A stretch of DNA of 64,000 nt from Alteromonas abrolhosensis (GCF_001953635.1 NZ_MEJH01000008.1:1-64000); one strand, 5' to 3'; counted from the first letter of the stretch, positions 8,218 through 17,487 are shown. Program-made: numbers and translations. The notes: generated by a model not told the origin, from the sequence alone.

Positions 8218-8260
8218 ACACTTTTTAGAGAGGGGGGGCTGAAGCAAGGCCCCTCTTTTT
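8192..8260 (+). repeat. 69-bp direct repeat with terminator, copy A
   Basis: This segment contains the right arm of the structured element and a rho-independent terminator (AGAGGGG...CCCCTCTTTTT, 8228-8260). It is repeated at 8352-8420 with about 85-90% identity and a 160-base period. The terminator serves the S8 protease. Confidence 0.75.
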
Positions 8261-8351
8261 AGTTTTAATGTAAAAAAGTCCAATGGAGCAGTGTTCAATT
8301 TAATGGAGCTCACTTGTGGAGAATCCTCTGCAGCAAGTGTACTGCTACGGA

Positions 8352-8420
8352 TTTTGAATGCCACAACCAGCCCTCGCGCAATTTTTAGAGAGGGGTAGCT
8401 GAAGCAAGGCCCTCTTTTTT
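8352..8420 (+). repeat. 69-bp direct repeat with terminator, copy B
   Basis: The second copy again begins TTTTGAATGCCACAACC and ends with a hairpin (AGAGGGG...CCCTCT) and six T (8388-8420). The left arm and core of the structured element are not present beside it, so the copy is partial. The two in series give back-up termination before the convergent response regulator gene. Confidence 0.75.
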
Positions 8421-8507
8421 GTTTAGGGCGTTAAATGCTGTAATCACTATTCGCTGAGAATGCAAAAAGTGAAAAGGAAAGAGTTCTACGCTGGCAATAA
8501 AGACCAA

Positions 8508-9137
8508 CTACTCTAGTAAGCCTGCTTTTCCTGCCATTCTGATAAGTTCTGCAGAACTGCTTAAATTAAGTTTTTTATAAATATTGCTACGATGATTTTC
8601 TGCAGTTTTAAGGCTCATATCTAAGAGTTCAGCAATCTTCTTACTGGTGTTGCCTGCGGCAACTAAGAAAAAGACTTCTCGCTCTCTTCTAGTTAATACG
8701 CTCAGCGGCGATACGTGCTTTTGACATTGATCGCTAGATGACTGGGTTAGTTCATCGGGAAAACAGGTTTTGTTTGCGGCAACTTTCTTGATGGCTTCAA
8801 CCAGACTTTCGCCGGAGGATTCTTTTAATATATAACCTTTTGCGCCTGCGTCACGCATGGCTTCAATGTATTCCACTTCGTTATGCATAGACAGCACAAG
8901 AATTTTTGCGTCGCTGCGCTGGGACAAAATTTTATCAATAGCCACTAGCCCGCTCATTCGTGGCATAGAGATATCCATCAAAATAACATCTGGTGAGAGC
9001 TTTAACACGGCAGCGATCAGTGCGACACCGTCGTCGCATTCTCCCACGACGCTAATATCAGGGTTGGCATTAAGCATTTGAGATACGCCCTGACGCATAA
9101 GTACATGGTCATCGGCTAGCACTACACGAATTGTCAT
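8508..9137 (-). CDS. NarL/FixJ-type response regulator
   Basis: A 209-aa DNA-binding response regulator. The receiver domain (residues 1-120) has the acidic pair D9-D10, phospho-acceptor D55 in LMDISMP, and the conserved Lys in GYILKESS. A LuxR-type helix-turn-helix covers about 145-209 (LTRREREVFFLVAAGNTSKKIA). Its start overlaps the stop of the histidine kinase upstream by four bases (ATGA), so the two are a co-translated pair. NarL-family dimers bind inverted repeats, so the 16-bp palindromes ahead of both flanking proteases and the PEP-CTERM-like gene are candidate targets (inference). Confidence 0.93.
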   Translation of the reverse strand: MTIRVVLADDHVLMRQGVSQMLNANPDISVVGECDDGVALIAAVLKLSPDVILMDISMPRMSGLVAIDKILSQRSDAKILVLSMHNEVEYIEAMRDAGAKGYILKESSGESLVEAIKKVAANKTCFPDELTQSSSDQCQKHVSPLSVLTRREREVFFLVAAGNTSKKIAELLDMSLKTAENHRSNIYKKLNLSSSAELIRMAGKAGLLE

Positions 9138-9847
9138 ACGGGTACCGTTACTGTTGTTCTGGTGCCTTGCCCCACTGCAGAGTCTATTTCTAGCGTCGCG
9201 TTAAACGCTTCAGCTCTATCGCGAATACTTGAAAGACCAATGCCGGGCTCTATGGCTTTACTATCAAACCCTACACCATTATCGAGAATATCCAAACGAA
9301 TTACGTGATGGTGATAAGAAATCGATAAGGTAAGGTTAGTAGCCTCACTGTGTTTTATAGCATTAACCAGCGTTTCTTGCGCAATTCTAAATAATAAAAT
9401 ACTTATATCTTTTGGAAGGTCAGAGGGTATGGTTATATCCGTGTGGTACTCAATAACTTCCCCACTAAGCAAGTTTCGACATAGCCAGTTAAGTGCGGGT
9501 TTAAGACCTAAGTCATCAAGAATAGTGGGGCTCATTAACCGTGACAGTTGCCTAACGTCATTTAGCGCCATTTCAGCAATGCCGTGTAGTGCTTCTAGCT
9601 CAGGTGATGAGGTAGATAAAGCCTGTAGTCTTCTGGTTAGGCCTGTAAGTAACTGGCCGATACCATCGTGTAACTCCCTGGAAAGCTTCGCTTTTTCTGA
9701 TTCTTGTTGGGCCCACAGTCGTTTAGCAAGCTGTTGTAATACCTCTTGGTCGGCATCTAAACGCGCTTGAAGGGTTGCCTGCAACGCTTTAATGTTCTCT
9801 ATCTCGGTGGCCAAGTCAGTCAAAATAGGCGTTCCTGTAGTCTCCAA
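9134..9847 (-). CDS. Sensorless NarX-type histidine kinase (HisKA_3)
   Basis: A 237-aa cytoplasmic histidine kinase with no TM segment and no recognisable sensor domain. Residues 1-50 look like a short coiled coil; the dimerisation and phosphorylation motif SRELHDGIGQLL has the phospho-His at H60; the ATPase domain carries DNGVGFD and GIGLSSIRDRAE. It overlaps the Ser/Thr kinase upstream by 32 bases and the response regulator downstream by 4. A kinase without input, tightly coupled to a membrane Ser/Thr kinase, suggests that its input comes from that partner. This mode of coupling is inference. Confidence 0.92.
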   Translation of the reverse strand: METTGTPILTDLATEIENIKALQATLQARLDADQEVLQQLAKRLWAQQESEKAKLSRELHDGIGQLLTGLTRRLQALSTSSPELEALHGIAEMALNDVRQLSRLMSPTILDDLGLKPALNWLCRNLLSGEVIEYHTDITIPSDLPKDISILLFRIAQETLVNAIKHSEATNLTLSISYHHHVIRLDILDNGVGFDSKAIEPGIGLSSIRDRAEAFNATLEIDSAVGQGTRTTVTVPV

Positions 9848-12800
9848 CTTGTTCTTCAGGTAATTGTGACAACCACTGTGTGGTCAATTTCTCAACGGTA
9901 TCTTCTTTACCCGGAATGGCACGATAGTAAAGGTGATTGCGCCAGTAGGTGGGGTAGAGCGCTAATTTTTGTTTTAGTTTTTCAATAGACTCTTCATCAC
10001 CCAGCGACGCTCTCACGTATAGCCACTGCAGGTAAGGTTGATAGTAGGTAGGCTTAATAAGCGAACTTAGCTTTTCCATAGCACTACTATTTTCACTTAA
10101 AGAAAGTCGCTGCTGCATGTCGAGCAGAATTTTAATTTCGGTTATCACTGGTACGTTGCTGTTATCGACGAGCGTATTGTAAATTTCGTCGCGCTCGTTA
10201 TTCAGTGTGCCTAGATGGTGCTTCAATCCTAATGTTAACCATTGATAAACCGCAAATTGCTCGTGACGCTCTTGACTAATAGTTGGGGTTACCGTTTCAA
10301 GGCTGTTTTCCAAGCAGGACCAATTTGCAGTAAGTAAGCAGATCTCTCCTTGCCATAGCAGCACTTCGGTTTGCGCTCTTGCGTCTTCAGAAGCTTGGGC
10401 TAAGCGCCTTGCATCAGCAGCGTGCTGAGTGGCTTCGGCTAAGTTTCCATTTGCAAAGTTTAAGTAGCTAAACAGCAGGTGGTTATATAGCTTTTCTTGG
10501 TTGTGCTGTGCCCCGAGTCTTTGCTCAACTGTTGTTAAATAATTTGTGGCAGTGTTCTTATCACCTTTCACCAGGCTTAGCTGAGCAAGATTTTGATGGG
10601 TTCGAAGCAAGTGAGATTCGTCACCGTTTCTTTCAAATAACATCTTTGCCTGTTGCCAGTAAATCTCTGCTAGTGAGATATCACCAATGAGGAAGTGCAT
10701 GTAAGCCACGTTACTCATGCTTTGTGGCTGAAGTACTTTGTCATCGGTTTGCACACGAATATCAAGGCCGCGTTTATAGTAATCCAACGCTCTCGCAAAC
10801 TGTCCGCGCTCTTCAAACATAAAGCCCAATGTATCGTTAACATGGGCTTCTTGGGCAAGATCACCTAAATCATGCAGTAGTTTTACCGCCTCTTCTAACG
10901 ACGCTTCGGCGGTGGCGTAGTCCCCAGTAAGCGAGGTGGCAATCGCGAGGTTGGCTAATGTTTTGGCTCGCTGAGAGGGCTGCGTTTTTGCATCACGCAG
11001 GGCTAATGCATCTTTAAAGTAGCGAGCAGCTGACATATTGTCTGCTGTGCGAAGATACGCAATGCCAAACGCATTCAATACTAAGCTTTCCCCTTCGCTA
11101 TCTTTCGCCTGCCGGAAAGATACCAAAGCGCGCGTTAACGATTCGCTGGTGGCGGTGTCTATATCACCATTAATAATTTGCAAACGGGCCAGTTCGAACC
11201 ACAGTTGGCCATTATTAGGTCGAAGTGCTAATGCGGCTTTGTAGTCGGCCATTGCTTTGGCATCTTCGCCTGCCCACTGATAGATGTCTGCGCGCAGCGA
11301 TAGCAAGTCAGGTCTATTAGGAAACTGTGAGACAAGCGCATCTATCGATTGCTGAGCAAGCGACAAATCTTCGTTTAATTCGGCTCTTAACAGTTCGCCT
11401 TGTAAACGCCAATATATTGCCAAGTCAGGGAGTTGGAACAGGGTATCTAGTGCCTGTCTTGCACCGTCGTAATCTCCTGTATTCATTGTATTTCGAGCTT
11501 TTGCTACCCACCCTCCAGGATAATCCGGTGTGGTGGCTATTATGGCGTCAACGGTGTCATTACTGTTTAACGCTTCTCCCTTTTGCCAAGCGGTGTCAAG
11601 CGCATCGAGATACCGTAAATCAGGCAGAGGTTGGGGGGATTGAGTTTCGATGGCGTCAAACAGCGACTGAATCAGCTTATTGGCAAACACGCTCAAATCA
11701 TCGGAAAGGGTGTTTGCATCTACATTGTGCGACACAGTAAAAATAAGTGTATTGGCTGGCATGCTGAGCACACTCGCGTGAAGCAGATAGCCCGTGCTAC
11801 TGGTTGGCGTAGCATCAAGCAATAAAACGCTGTCGGCCATAATTGTTGCGGCCAAGTCTACCCTGTCGTTATCACGCTCAAACGGTGACAGCGCCAAGTT
11901 GGACACCAGAGCTTGAGTTTGTGATTGGTCATCTAAAACAATATGAGGATGCGTAGATAGAGGATAGCGAAGCAGCGTGTTGATGGTATCTAAAAGTGGG
12001 TATTGCGGATCATTTAATAGTAAAAGTTGAACAGGGGAATCAGAGGCCAATTTAGGCTTCTCTTTTTGATACCAAGAGTAAGAGAAAATACTGGCGCTCA
12101 CCACTAATACAAGTAGCGCAACTGCCGAAAAGGTAACAAAGGTGGTGTAAGACACGTTTGCACTGCTGTTGTCACCTATAGAACTAATGCTAAGCGCCTG
12201 CTCTAAGGGGAGTCTTTTGGCTGGTAAATGGTGTGTTAACTGCTTAATGCATGCTTTGCGCTTTTTTACCCACAGGTAATGGGAAAAGCCAATCCCCTCT
12301 TTTTGCACGCAGCCTAGCATGTCTTCTAACACCTTGCCTAAGCTGTAAGTGTCAGAGTGCTCGGTTGCTTTTCCCGTTTGGATAACCTCCGGGGCAGTGT
12401 AGCGCTGGTGGCCACTCGTCTGCGCGCCAGACGCCGCACTTTGTCCAATACCAAAGTCGATAAGTTTAATGTCAGCGTTGTGATCAAGAAGAATATTATC
12501 TGGCTTTATATCACCATGCTTTATGCCTATCGATTTACATGCTAACAGGGCCTCAATAAGTTGTTGCTGCCACTTGTCATAATTCGCTTTGCTGATAGGT
12601 TGTTGAAGGCGCGTATAAAGGGGCTCACCTTCAATAAATGCCATCGTAAAAAAGGCGGTATCTCCGTCAGAGAAAACATCGTGAACGCGGATGATATTGG
12701 GATGCTGTAGTTGCCTGGCAATGTTGACTTCATTGCGGATAGTTTGCATTTTTACCGGGTCGCTGGCACCACCCTCAATAACTTTTAGTGCTACCTTTAC

Positions 12801-12986
12801 ATCTAGTAGCTCATCAAGGGCACTGTAAACGGCAGCTTGGGCACCTGAACCCAGTCGTTCAAGAATACGAAAACGGTTAGCTAACCGTGAATTTGGCGTA
12901 ACAGAAGCCCCTAAAGCTAACGCTTCAGTTTTAAGAGAATTGTTTTGCGACGAGAATACATCTGGCCTGTTCAAAGCCTTCTCCAC
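9816..12986 (-). CDS. Membrane Ser/Thr protein kinase with periplasmic TPR tail
   Basis: A 1056-aa eukaryotic-like kinase. Kinase domain ~40-265: glycine loop GSGAQAAVYSA (46-56), Lys68 in VALKVIE, catalytic loop HGDIKPDN (157-164, a non-RD HGD form), DFG (177-179) and APE (198-200). A single TM helix covers about 281-303. The remaining ~750 residues are probably periplasmic: a region of about 150 residues without TPR signature, then some ten TPR motifs (such as DYKAALALRPNNGQLWFELA and ALDYYKRGLDIRVQTDDK). The layout resembles PknB-like receptors with TPRs replacing PASTA. It lies 109 bases after the FHA-GAF gene and overlaps the histidine kinase gene. Confidence 0.92.
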   Translation of the reverse strand: MEKALNRPDVFSSQNNSLKTEALALGASVTPNSRLANRFRILERLGSGAQAAVYSALDELLDVKVALKVIEGGASDPVKMQTIRNEVNIARQLQHPNIIRVHDVFSDGDTAFFTMAFIEGEPLYTRLQQPISKANYDKWQQQLIEALLACKSIGIKHGDIKPDNILLDHNADIKLIDFGIGQSAASGAQTSGHQRYTAPEVIQTGKATEHSDTYSLGKVLEDMLGCVQKEGIGFSHYLWVKKRKACIKQLTHHLPAKRLPLEQALSISSIGDNSSANVSYTTFVTFSAVALLVLVVSASIFSYSWYQKEKPKLASDSPVQLLLLNDPQYPLLDTINTLLRYPLSTHPHIVLDDQSQTQALVSNLALSPFERDNDRVDLAATIMADSVLLLDATPTSSTGYLLHASVLSMPANTLIFTVSHNVDANTLSDDLSVFANKLIQSLFDAIETQSPQPLPDLRYLDALDTAWQKGEALNSNDTVDAIIATTPDYPGGWVAKARNTMNTGDYDGARQALDTLFQLPDLAIYWRLQGELLRAELNEDLSLAQQSIDALVSQFPNRPDLLSLRADIYQWAGEDAKAMADYKAALALRPNNGQLWFELARLQIINGDIDTATSESLTRALVSFRQAKDSEGESLVLNAFGIAYLRTADNMSAARYFKDALALRDAKTQPSQRAKTLANLAIATSLTGDYATAEASLEEAVKLLHDLGDLAQEAHVNDTLGFMFEERGQFARALDYYKRGLDIRVQTDDKVLQPQSMSNVAYMHFLIGDISLAEIYWQQAKMLFERNGDESHLLRTHQNLAQLSLVKGDKNTATNYLTTVEQRLGAQHNQEKLYNHLLFSYLNFANGNLAEATQHAADARRLAQASEDARAQTEVLLWQGEICLLTANWSCLENSLETVTPTISQERHEQFAVYQWLTLGLKHHLGTLNNERDEIYNTLVDNSNVPVITEIKILLDMQQRLSLSENSSAMEKLSSLIKPTYYQPYLQWLYVRASLGDEESIEKLKQKLALYPTYWRNHLYYRAIPGKEDTVEKLTTQWLSQLPEEQVGDYRNAYFD

Positions 12987-13095
12987 ACTTCACTAATTAC
13001 TGCGTTGGTGCAAACTACATAAATATTACACCACGCAAGTCTGCTTACCTATGAGGTACAATATGGCGACAGACTTAAGAGTTATTGTTTTTATT

Positions 13096-13926
13096 CTAGC
13101 TTATAAGTGAAAGTTTATGCTCTATTGTGTGGAATAACAAACGCATCGAAATCATATTTGCTAAAGAGGTGGCAAATTCTATGTCCGTTTGGGTGAAGTA
13201 ACGGCGTCCCAGTGTTGAGTCTGCGTACAAAACGCCAACAGGTTTTTCTTCAATACAGACGGGCACGCAGATGGCTGCCTGAATGCCGTGATTAATTATA
13301 CTATGTTGCTTATTCAGCGAATCGTCGCAAACAATATTGCCGATTGCGCGAACTGCATTTGCTTGCATACACTGATTAATAATAGTGCGACTGCCGGTAA
13401 AATCGTCACCTTGCATCCAGCTTTCATAGCCCACACCAAGTTGATAATTATTGATTTTATCAAACAGAATAAGTGATGCTCGCTCACAACCTAACGACTG
13501 AATTAAACACTCTCTGGCCAAGTTAATAAGTGCTGTGCTGCTATTACAACGTTGAAGCTGCGTTTGATATTGCTTTAGCTGTTGTTTTCTCCACTCCCGT
13601 TGGCTATCAAGTTTAACAACATTGTTAAGTTCGACAGGGGTGAACTCGCAGGGTACGGGGCCAAGTTGAAGAACGTGAGGCTTGTCTAGCGTCAGGTGTT
13701 TTATTTGGACGCCCGCACTAAAACAGCCTGTAGAGCTCATATCATTTAGTTGCCATACGCGATCGTTGTCTGCGGCTCGTAGTACAATATGAGAACGAGA
13801 AACTTGCGGGTGTGAAATAACAATATCTGCACTTTCAGAACGGCCAACTTGATATTCTCGCCCTTCAAAAAGCAAGTGCTCACTTACGCTTCCGTTGTTT
13901 TCAGTAAAAGCAATTTGTAGCGGCAT
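13096..13926 (-). CDS. FHA-GAF phosphothreonine-reader protein
   Basis: A 276-aa cytoplasmic protein with an N-terminal forkhead-associated domain (residues ~1-98; YQVGRSESADIVI, QVSRSH, NDMSSTGCF), a linker of about 30 residues and a GAF domain (~135-270; ERASLILFD, AAICVPVCIEEKPVGVLYAD). FHA domains bind phosphothreonine, so the natural partner is the Ser/Thr kinase encoded next. The GAF part may sense a small molecule or dimerise; no output domain is present. It is the first gene of the minus-strand signalling run and probably shares its promoter, though the 109-base gap leaves room for a second one. Confidence 0.88.
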   Translation of the reverse strand: MPLQIAFTENNGSVSEHLLFEGREYQVGRSESADIVISHPQVSRSHIVLRAADNDRVWQLNDMSSTGCFSAGVQIKHLTLDKPHVLQLGPVPCEFTPVELNNVVKLDSQREWRKQQLKQYQTQLQRCNSSTALINLARECLIQSLGCERASLILFDKINNYQLGVGYESWMQGDDFTGSRTIINQCMQANAVRAIGNIVCDDSLNKQHSIINHGIQAAICVPVCIEEKPVGVLYADSTLGRRYFTQTDIEFATSLANMISMRLLFHTIEHKLSLIS

Positions 13927-14071
13927 GGCAAATTCCTCGTCACGTCACTGGCATTGACAACGGTCATTCATACTCCCGATATAGGACTATTCTTTTCGCC
14001 GTTTTACCCGTGACGCTAAACTCTAGCTCACCTGAATTTGTTTAAATCCAGCATTTGTGCACATGCGTGAT

Positions 14072-14917
14072 TTATAATGTTCTCAAGCTAAAGCGTAATG
14101 TTTGAAGCTGAGTAAGAAGTAGTCCTTTCACATTAACCACATCTCCGCTTGAACGCCATACGTCCGCGATTTCGCTTCCAGACGCATTGTCGATAAGCGA
14201 TATCAGGCTATCTACAGCAACTAGTGCCGCATCATCATCGTTTACCGCTAACGCTGACTGAATGTCGTTAACACCACTGTCTATTGCTGCTTCTAAAAGC
14301 GCTGCAATTTTGTCACGGTTGTCGTTGACGATAGTGTTAAGTTTCGACACTTTGTCGTTGATGACGGTAGTAGACGGGCGATTGTCTAGTAATATGATGA
14401 AGTCAGAAAATTGCCCCGTGCTACCACGAGCGCGGAAACTACCCGAAGAAGTTAACGCTGTTATATCTTCGAACGTATCGCCTTCATGGGATGTAAATAA
14501 ACGCCATGGAATAGTAGGCGTATAGTGAATAGCTTTGGTGTAAAGCTCAACCATTGCTAAGCCTTCAAACCCAAATCCTGCGTCTGCTTTCGGAGAAATA
14601 GATACAAGAACCGGGAAACCCGAGACTGCGCTGGTTAATGCAGAGGGGAGGCGATTTGTAATGGTTAAATCTGTTGGATCAAGTAGCTCAGCAGTAATAT
14701 CGATATTGTTAGCATTAAGGCCAATACTGTTTTCGAACTCAACGGTTAAGTCCACTTCAATTAAACTAGTGAGCGTAAGCTTCGCCTGAATCTTATTGTC
14801 ATCGACAGTGAGGGTTGCGGGCGTTACTACCTGCGCTTGCGCAGTAGAAAACAGAAGTAGAGCAGTGGTGGCAACAACAGTGGTAAGTTGTCTGAATTTC
14901 ATCGCAGTAAACATCAT
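14072..14917 (-). CDS. Secreted protein of unknown function (DUF6689-like)
   Basis: A 281-aa exported protein. The start at 14917 has SD AGAGG seven bases upstream; the signal peptide MMFTAMKFRQLTTVV... cleaves after AQA. Residues ~25-185 are beta-rich with no active-site signature, and the C-terminal 95 residues are helical (KLNTIVNDNRDKIAALLEAA). I suspect the DUF6689 family but cannot verify it. It lies between the kinase cluster and the second S8 protease, all on the same strand, and may be a surface partner or substrate of the protease. No cysteines are visible in the mature part. Confidence 0.6.
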   Translation of the reverse strand: MMFTAMKFRQLTTVVATTALLLFSTAQAQVVTPATLTVDDNKIQAKLTLTSLIEVDLTVEFENSIGLNANNIDITAELLDPTDLTITNRLPSALTSAVSGFPVLVSISPKADAGFGFEGLAMVELYTKAIHYTPTIPWRLFTSHEGDTFEDITALTSSGSFRARGSTGQFSDFIILLDNRPSTTVINDKVSKLNTIVNDNRDKIAALLEAAIDSGVNDIQSALAVNDDDAALVAVDSLISLIDNASGSEIADVWRSSGDVVNVKGLLLTQLQTLRFSLRTL

Positions 14918-14938
14918 AGGATGACCTCTTCCAGTATT

Positions 14939-14953
14939 GGTTAAAATTTAACC
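14939..14953. promoter_or_regulatory. Perfect palindrome upstream of the secreted-protein gene
   Basis: GGTTAAAATTTAACC is a perfect palindrome around one central base, 22 bases upstream of the 14917 start and directly beside the hairpin at 14955-14994. It could be an operator. Confidence 0.35.
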
Positions 14954-14954
14954 T

Positions 14955-14994
14955 AAAATGGTGCCATTATCAATTATTATAATGGCACCATTTT
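14955..14994 (-). terminator. Perfect 16-bp hairpin after S8 protease 2
   Basis: Arms 14955-14970 and 14979-14994 are perfect inverted repeats (core ATGGTGCCAT) around an 8-base loop. On the minus strand, transcription coming from the protease (stop at 15010) meets the hairpin after 15 bases and then four T. It is probably the protease terminator. It could also act as an attenuator for the next gene, which starts 38 bases later. Confidence 0.65.
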
Positions 14995-15009
14995 CAGTGG
15001 TTTGCGATT

Positions 15010-17487
15010 TTATTCGAAGTACTGCGTAAAGAAGCGTGATGCCAGTACTGCGTAATGTGCTCTGGTTATCGCTGTATCAGGCGCAAAACTCGCGGTAATG
15101 GTTGGCGTCAAGCTAAATGGGCTTTGCTCTACACCAAACTCAGCGTTGATCAATGACAGGGTAAGCGCAAGTTGCACATAACCTTTCATATCAGCAGGGA
15201 TACTGTCTTGATCTTCCAGCACAATTTGCTCACCGTTATAGTCAACGACGATGTCGGCGTTAGGGTCAAAACTAAGTGCGGCTTCTTCCAAACCAAGCAT
15301 CTGTACCAGTGAGTAAGCGATATCTAGCTTAGTAACACTTGCGAACGGGTCAGCACTACCATTTTCACTGCGAAGTACAGGAGCCTGTGTACGAAGCTTA
15401 TCTTTTAGCGCGCCACCTTTAACCATTACTGACTCGATAAACGCTTTGTCAAAACCAGGCACTGAACCAACATTAGGACGTTCTTCGTTTAGCAGGTCAC
15501 GGTATTGTCTTACTGCTCCACCCATTACGGCGTAGCGAGCAAAGTCTTTGCGCTTTAGGCGTGCATCTGGTGAGAAGCCGCGACTATTAATGGCGTCCAT
15601 AAGGCGTTCACTCACGGCAAACTCAATGGCGTTTTGCTGAGGGTGGCCTACTACGTCATCCATTCCCTCGAACCCACCACTGTTCTCAAACGATACCGTT
15701 ACGTTGAAAGTTTCAGGTAGACCCGGGCCATTAGTCAAACCTAATGGGTCGGCTTCAATACCAGAAAGTGAAGTTAGCCCGTAAACATAAATGCCCCACG
15801 TGCCAGGCATGGCCGGCGCAGCAACGCGCATGGTTGTGGTAAGTACAGGCGTTGTAAGGTTACCGCGATACTCGGTACCATCAGGTGCCACCAATACTAA
15901 TTTGGTCAGGTTCGCAAATGTGTCGGCCGATGCTTTAACAAGTACTTCATCTGTGCCCACCTCAAAAGGAATCACTTCAGGCTCACCAACGGGTGAATAA
16001 AAGATATCGAAGTTTTCCACACGATCGCTGGTTGTGACTAGTGCATTTGCCTTGAAGCTCTTGCCATCAAGGTTATTAACCGTAACCTTATGATCCATAT
16101 CTTCAAGCAATGCTGCGGCAACTGCAGAACGCGCGTTTACATAACCTGCACCCACCTCCCAGCGCTCATAGCCAGGCATGTTAGTGGCTGTCTCTTGAAG
16201 TAGGCGCTTAATGGTTGCGTTATCAAGGTTTGGATTTGCTTCTAGCATCAAAGCGATAATGCCAGAAACGTGAGGCGTAGCCATAGAGGTGCCAGAAATC
16301 ATCGTGTAGAAGGGAAGATTCTGCGGTTCAATTGCATCGACATCCGCATCACCGCCATTTGCAGCAGCGTTAAGTACAGCGCGAGTAGAAATAATGTCGA
16401 CACCAGGTGCAACAATTGATACTTCGTTATTATACGTCCATTGCGTACCATCCGGCATGGTAAAATCACCAGACTCGCCCTTTAGGCCACGAGATGAAAA
16501 GCCAGCCAATTTTCCAAACTTGTCACCTGCGCCTACTGAAATTCCCCAAGGAATTTGAGCGTATGGGTTGTGTGAGTCTTCACCCGGGCCACTATTACCA
16601 GCCGCGAAAACACTTATCATTCCCATTGTATGCGCTTTGTAACTTGCTAACGATACAGGGCCGAGTGGTTCATATTTACCGCTAGAACCCCAAGAGTTGC
16701 TGATAACCTTAATAGGGTTATCGAAGGTATATTGCTTACTTATAGCGTAATCAAAGCCGCCTATAGTATCTAGAAGCAAAACTGCAGCACCCGAACCATA
16801 ACCGATGATGTCAGCATCTGGCGCTGCGCCGCGGTGTTTGCCATCAGACATTGCACCACTACCCGCGATAGTTCCGGTTACGTGCGTACCGTGCCCTGAA
16901 TTTAGATCTGTATTTACCTGATTCGATAGTGTTGGGCCTGTTACGCCAACAATGGAAAGCGCCCCTGGGTTCAATATTGCTTGAACGTTATCAACCACGG
17001 TGTCACCAAAGAAATGGTCTTGGTGAGAAGCATCAATACCTGAGTCTATAACTAAAACAGTTGAGCCTTTACCAGTAAATTCAACGTTGTTTCGCGACGC
17101 AAATCCCTCGCCCTGCAAATCTGCTACACCGGTAAGTTCGCGCGCATCTGCGTTATATAGCTTCATCTCACGGTTAGCGAAAACCGAGCGTACACCGTCG
17201 AATTGGGCGATAGTCTCAATTTGCGCCTTGGTTGCCACCACACCAATAATAGGAAGGTTTTTGAATTGAATACCTTCTGTAATGCCCAAGTTCAACAGCT
17301 GAGTAATTTGTGACTCGGCAAGTGGCGACATTTGATCATACGTAACAACAGCCATCAGCGATTCGGTAGGGGATAGCGATACAAGTTTTTCAGCCATTTG
17401 TGAACCGATATAAGCATCGGCAAGCGTGTAGGCTGAAGGGCTTGCAAGCATAGCTGCAGCTAACGTAGATAGGGCGAACTTCTTCAT
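15010..17487 (-). CDS. Secreted subtilisin-like S8 protease, paralogue 2
   Basis: An 825-aa exported serine protease. ATG 17487 has SD GGAG and yields a signal peptide (MKKFALSTLAAAMLASPSA); the longer frame to 17565 would bury it. The triad is Asp in VLVIDSGIDASHQD, His in GHGTHVTGTIAG and Ser in ISGTSMATPHVSG. The N-terminal I9-like region and the C-terminal SLH-like modules (HPQQNAIEFAVSERLM, FAPDTAITRAHYAVL) match the protease at 5655-8102 throughout, for example ADIIGYGSGA and LDTIGGFDYA in both. The two genes point toward each other across the kinase cluster. The 16-bp palindrome lies in the promoter region. Confidence 0.9.
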   Translation of the reverse strand: MKKFALSTLAAAMLASPSAYTLADAYIGSQMAEKLVSLSPTESLMAVVTYDQMSPLAESQITQLLNLGITEGIQFKNLPIIGVVATKAQIETIAQFDGVRSVFANREMKLYNADARELTGVADLQGEGFASRNNVEFTGKGSTVLVIDSGIDASHQDHFFGDTVVDNVQAILNPGALSIVGVTGPTLSNQVNTDLNSGHGTHVTGTIAGSGAMSDGKHRGAAPDADIIGYGSGAAVLLLDTIGGFDYAISKQYTFDNPIKVISNSWGSSGKYEPLGPVSLASYKAHTMGMISVFAAGNSGPGEDSHNPYAQIPWGISVGAGDKFGKLAGFSSRGLKGESGDFTMPDGTQWTYNNEVSIVAPGVDIISTRAVLNAAANGGDADVDAIEPQNLPFYTMISGTSMATPHVSGIIALMLEANPNLDNATIKRLLQETATNMPGYERWEVGAGYVNARSAVAAALLEDMDHKVTVNNLDGKSFKANALVTTSDRVENFDIFYSPVGEPEVIPFEVGTDEVLVKASADTFANLTKLVLVAPDGTEYRGNLTTPVLTTTMRVAAPAMPGTWGIYVYGLTSLSGIEADPLGLTNGPGLPETFNVTVSFENSGGFEGMDDVVGHPQQNAIEFAVSERLMDAINSRGFSPDARLKRKDFARYAVMGGAVRQYRDLLNEERPNVGSVPGFDKAFIESVMVKGGALKDKLRTQAPVLRSENGSADPFASVTKLDIAYSLVQMLGLEEAALSFDPNADIVVDYNGEQIVLEDQDSIPADMKGYVQLALTLSLINAEFGVEQSPFSLTPTITASFAPDTAITRAHYAVLASRFFTQYFE

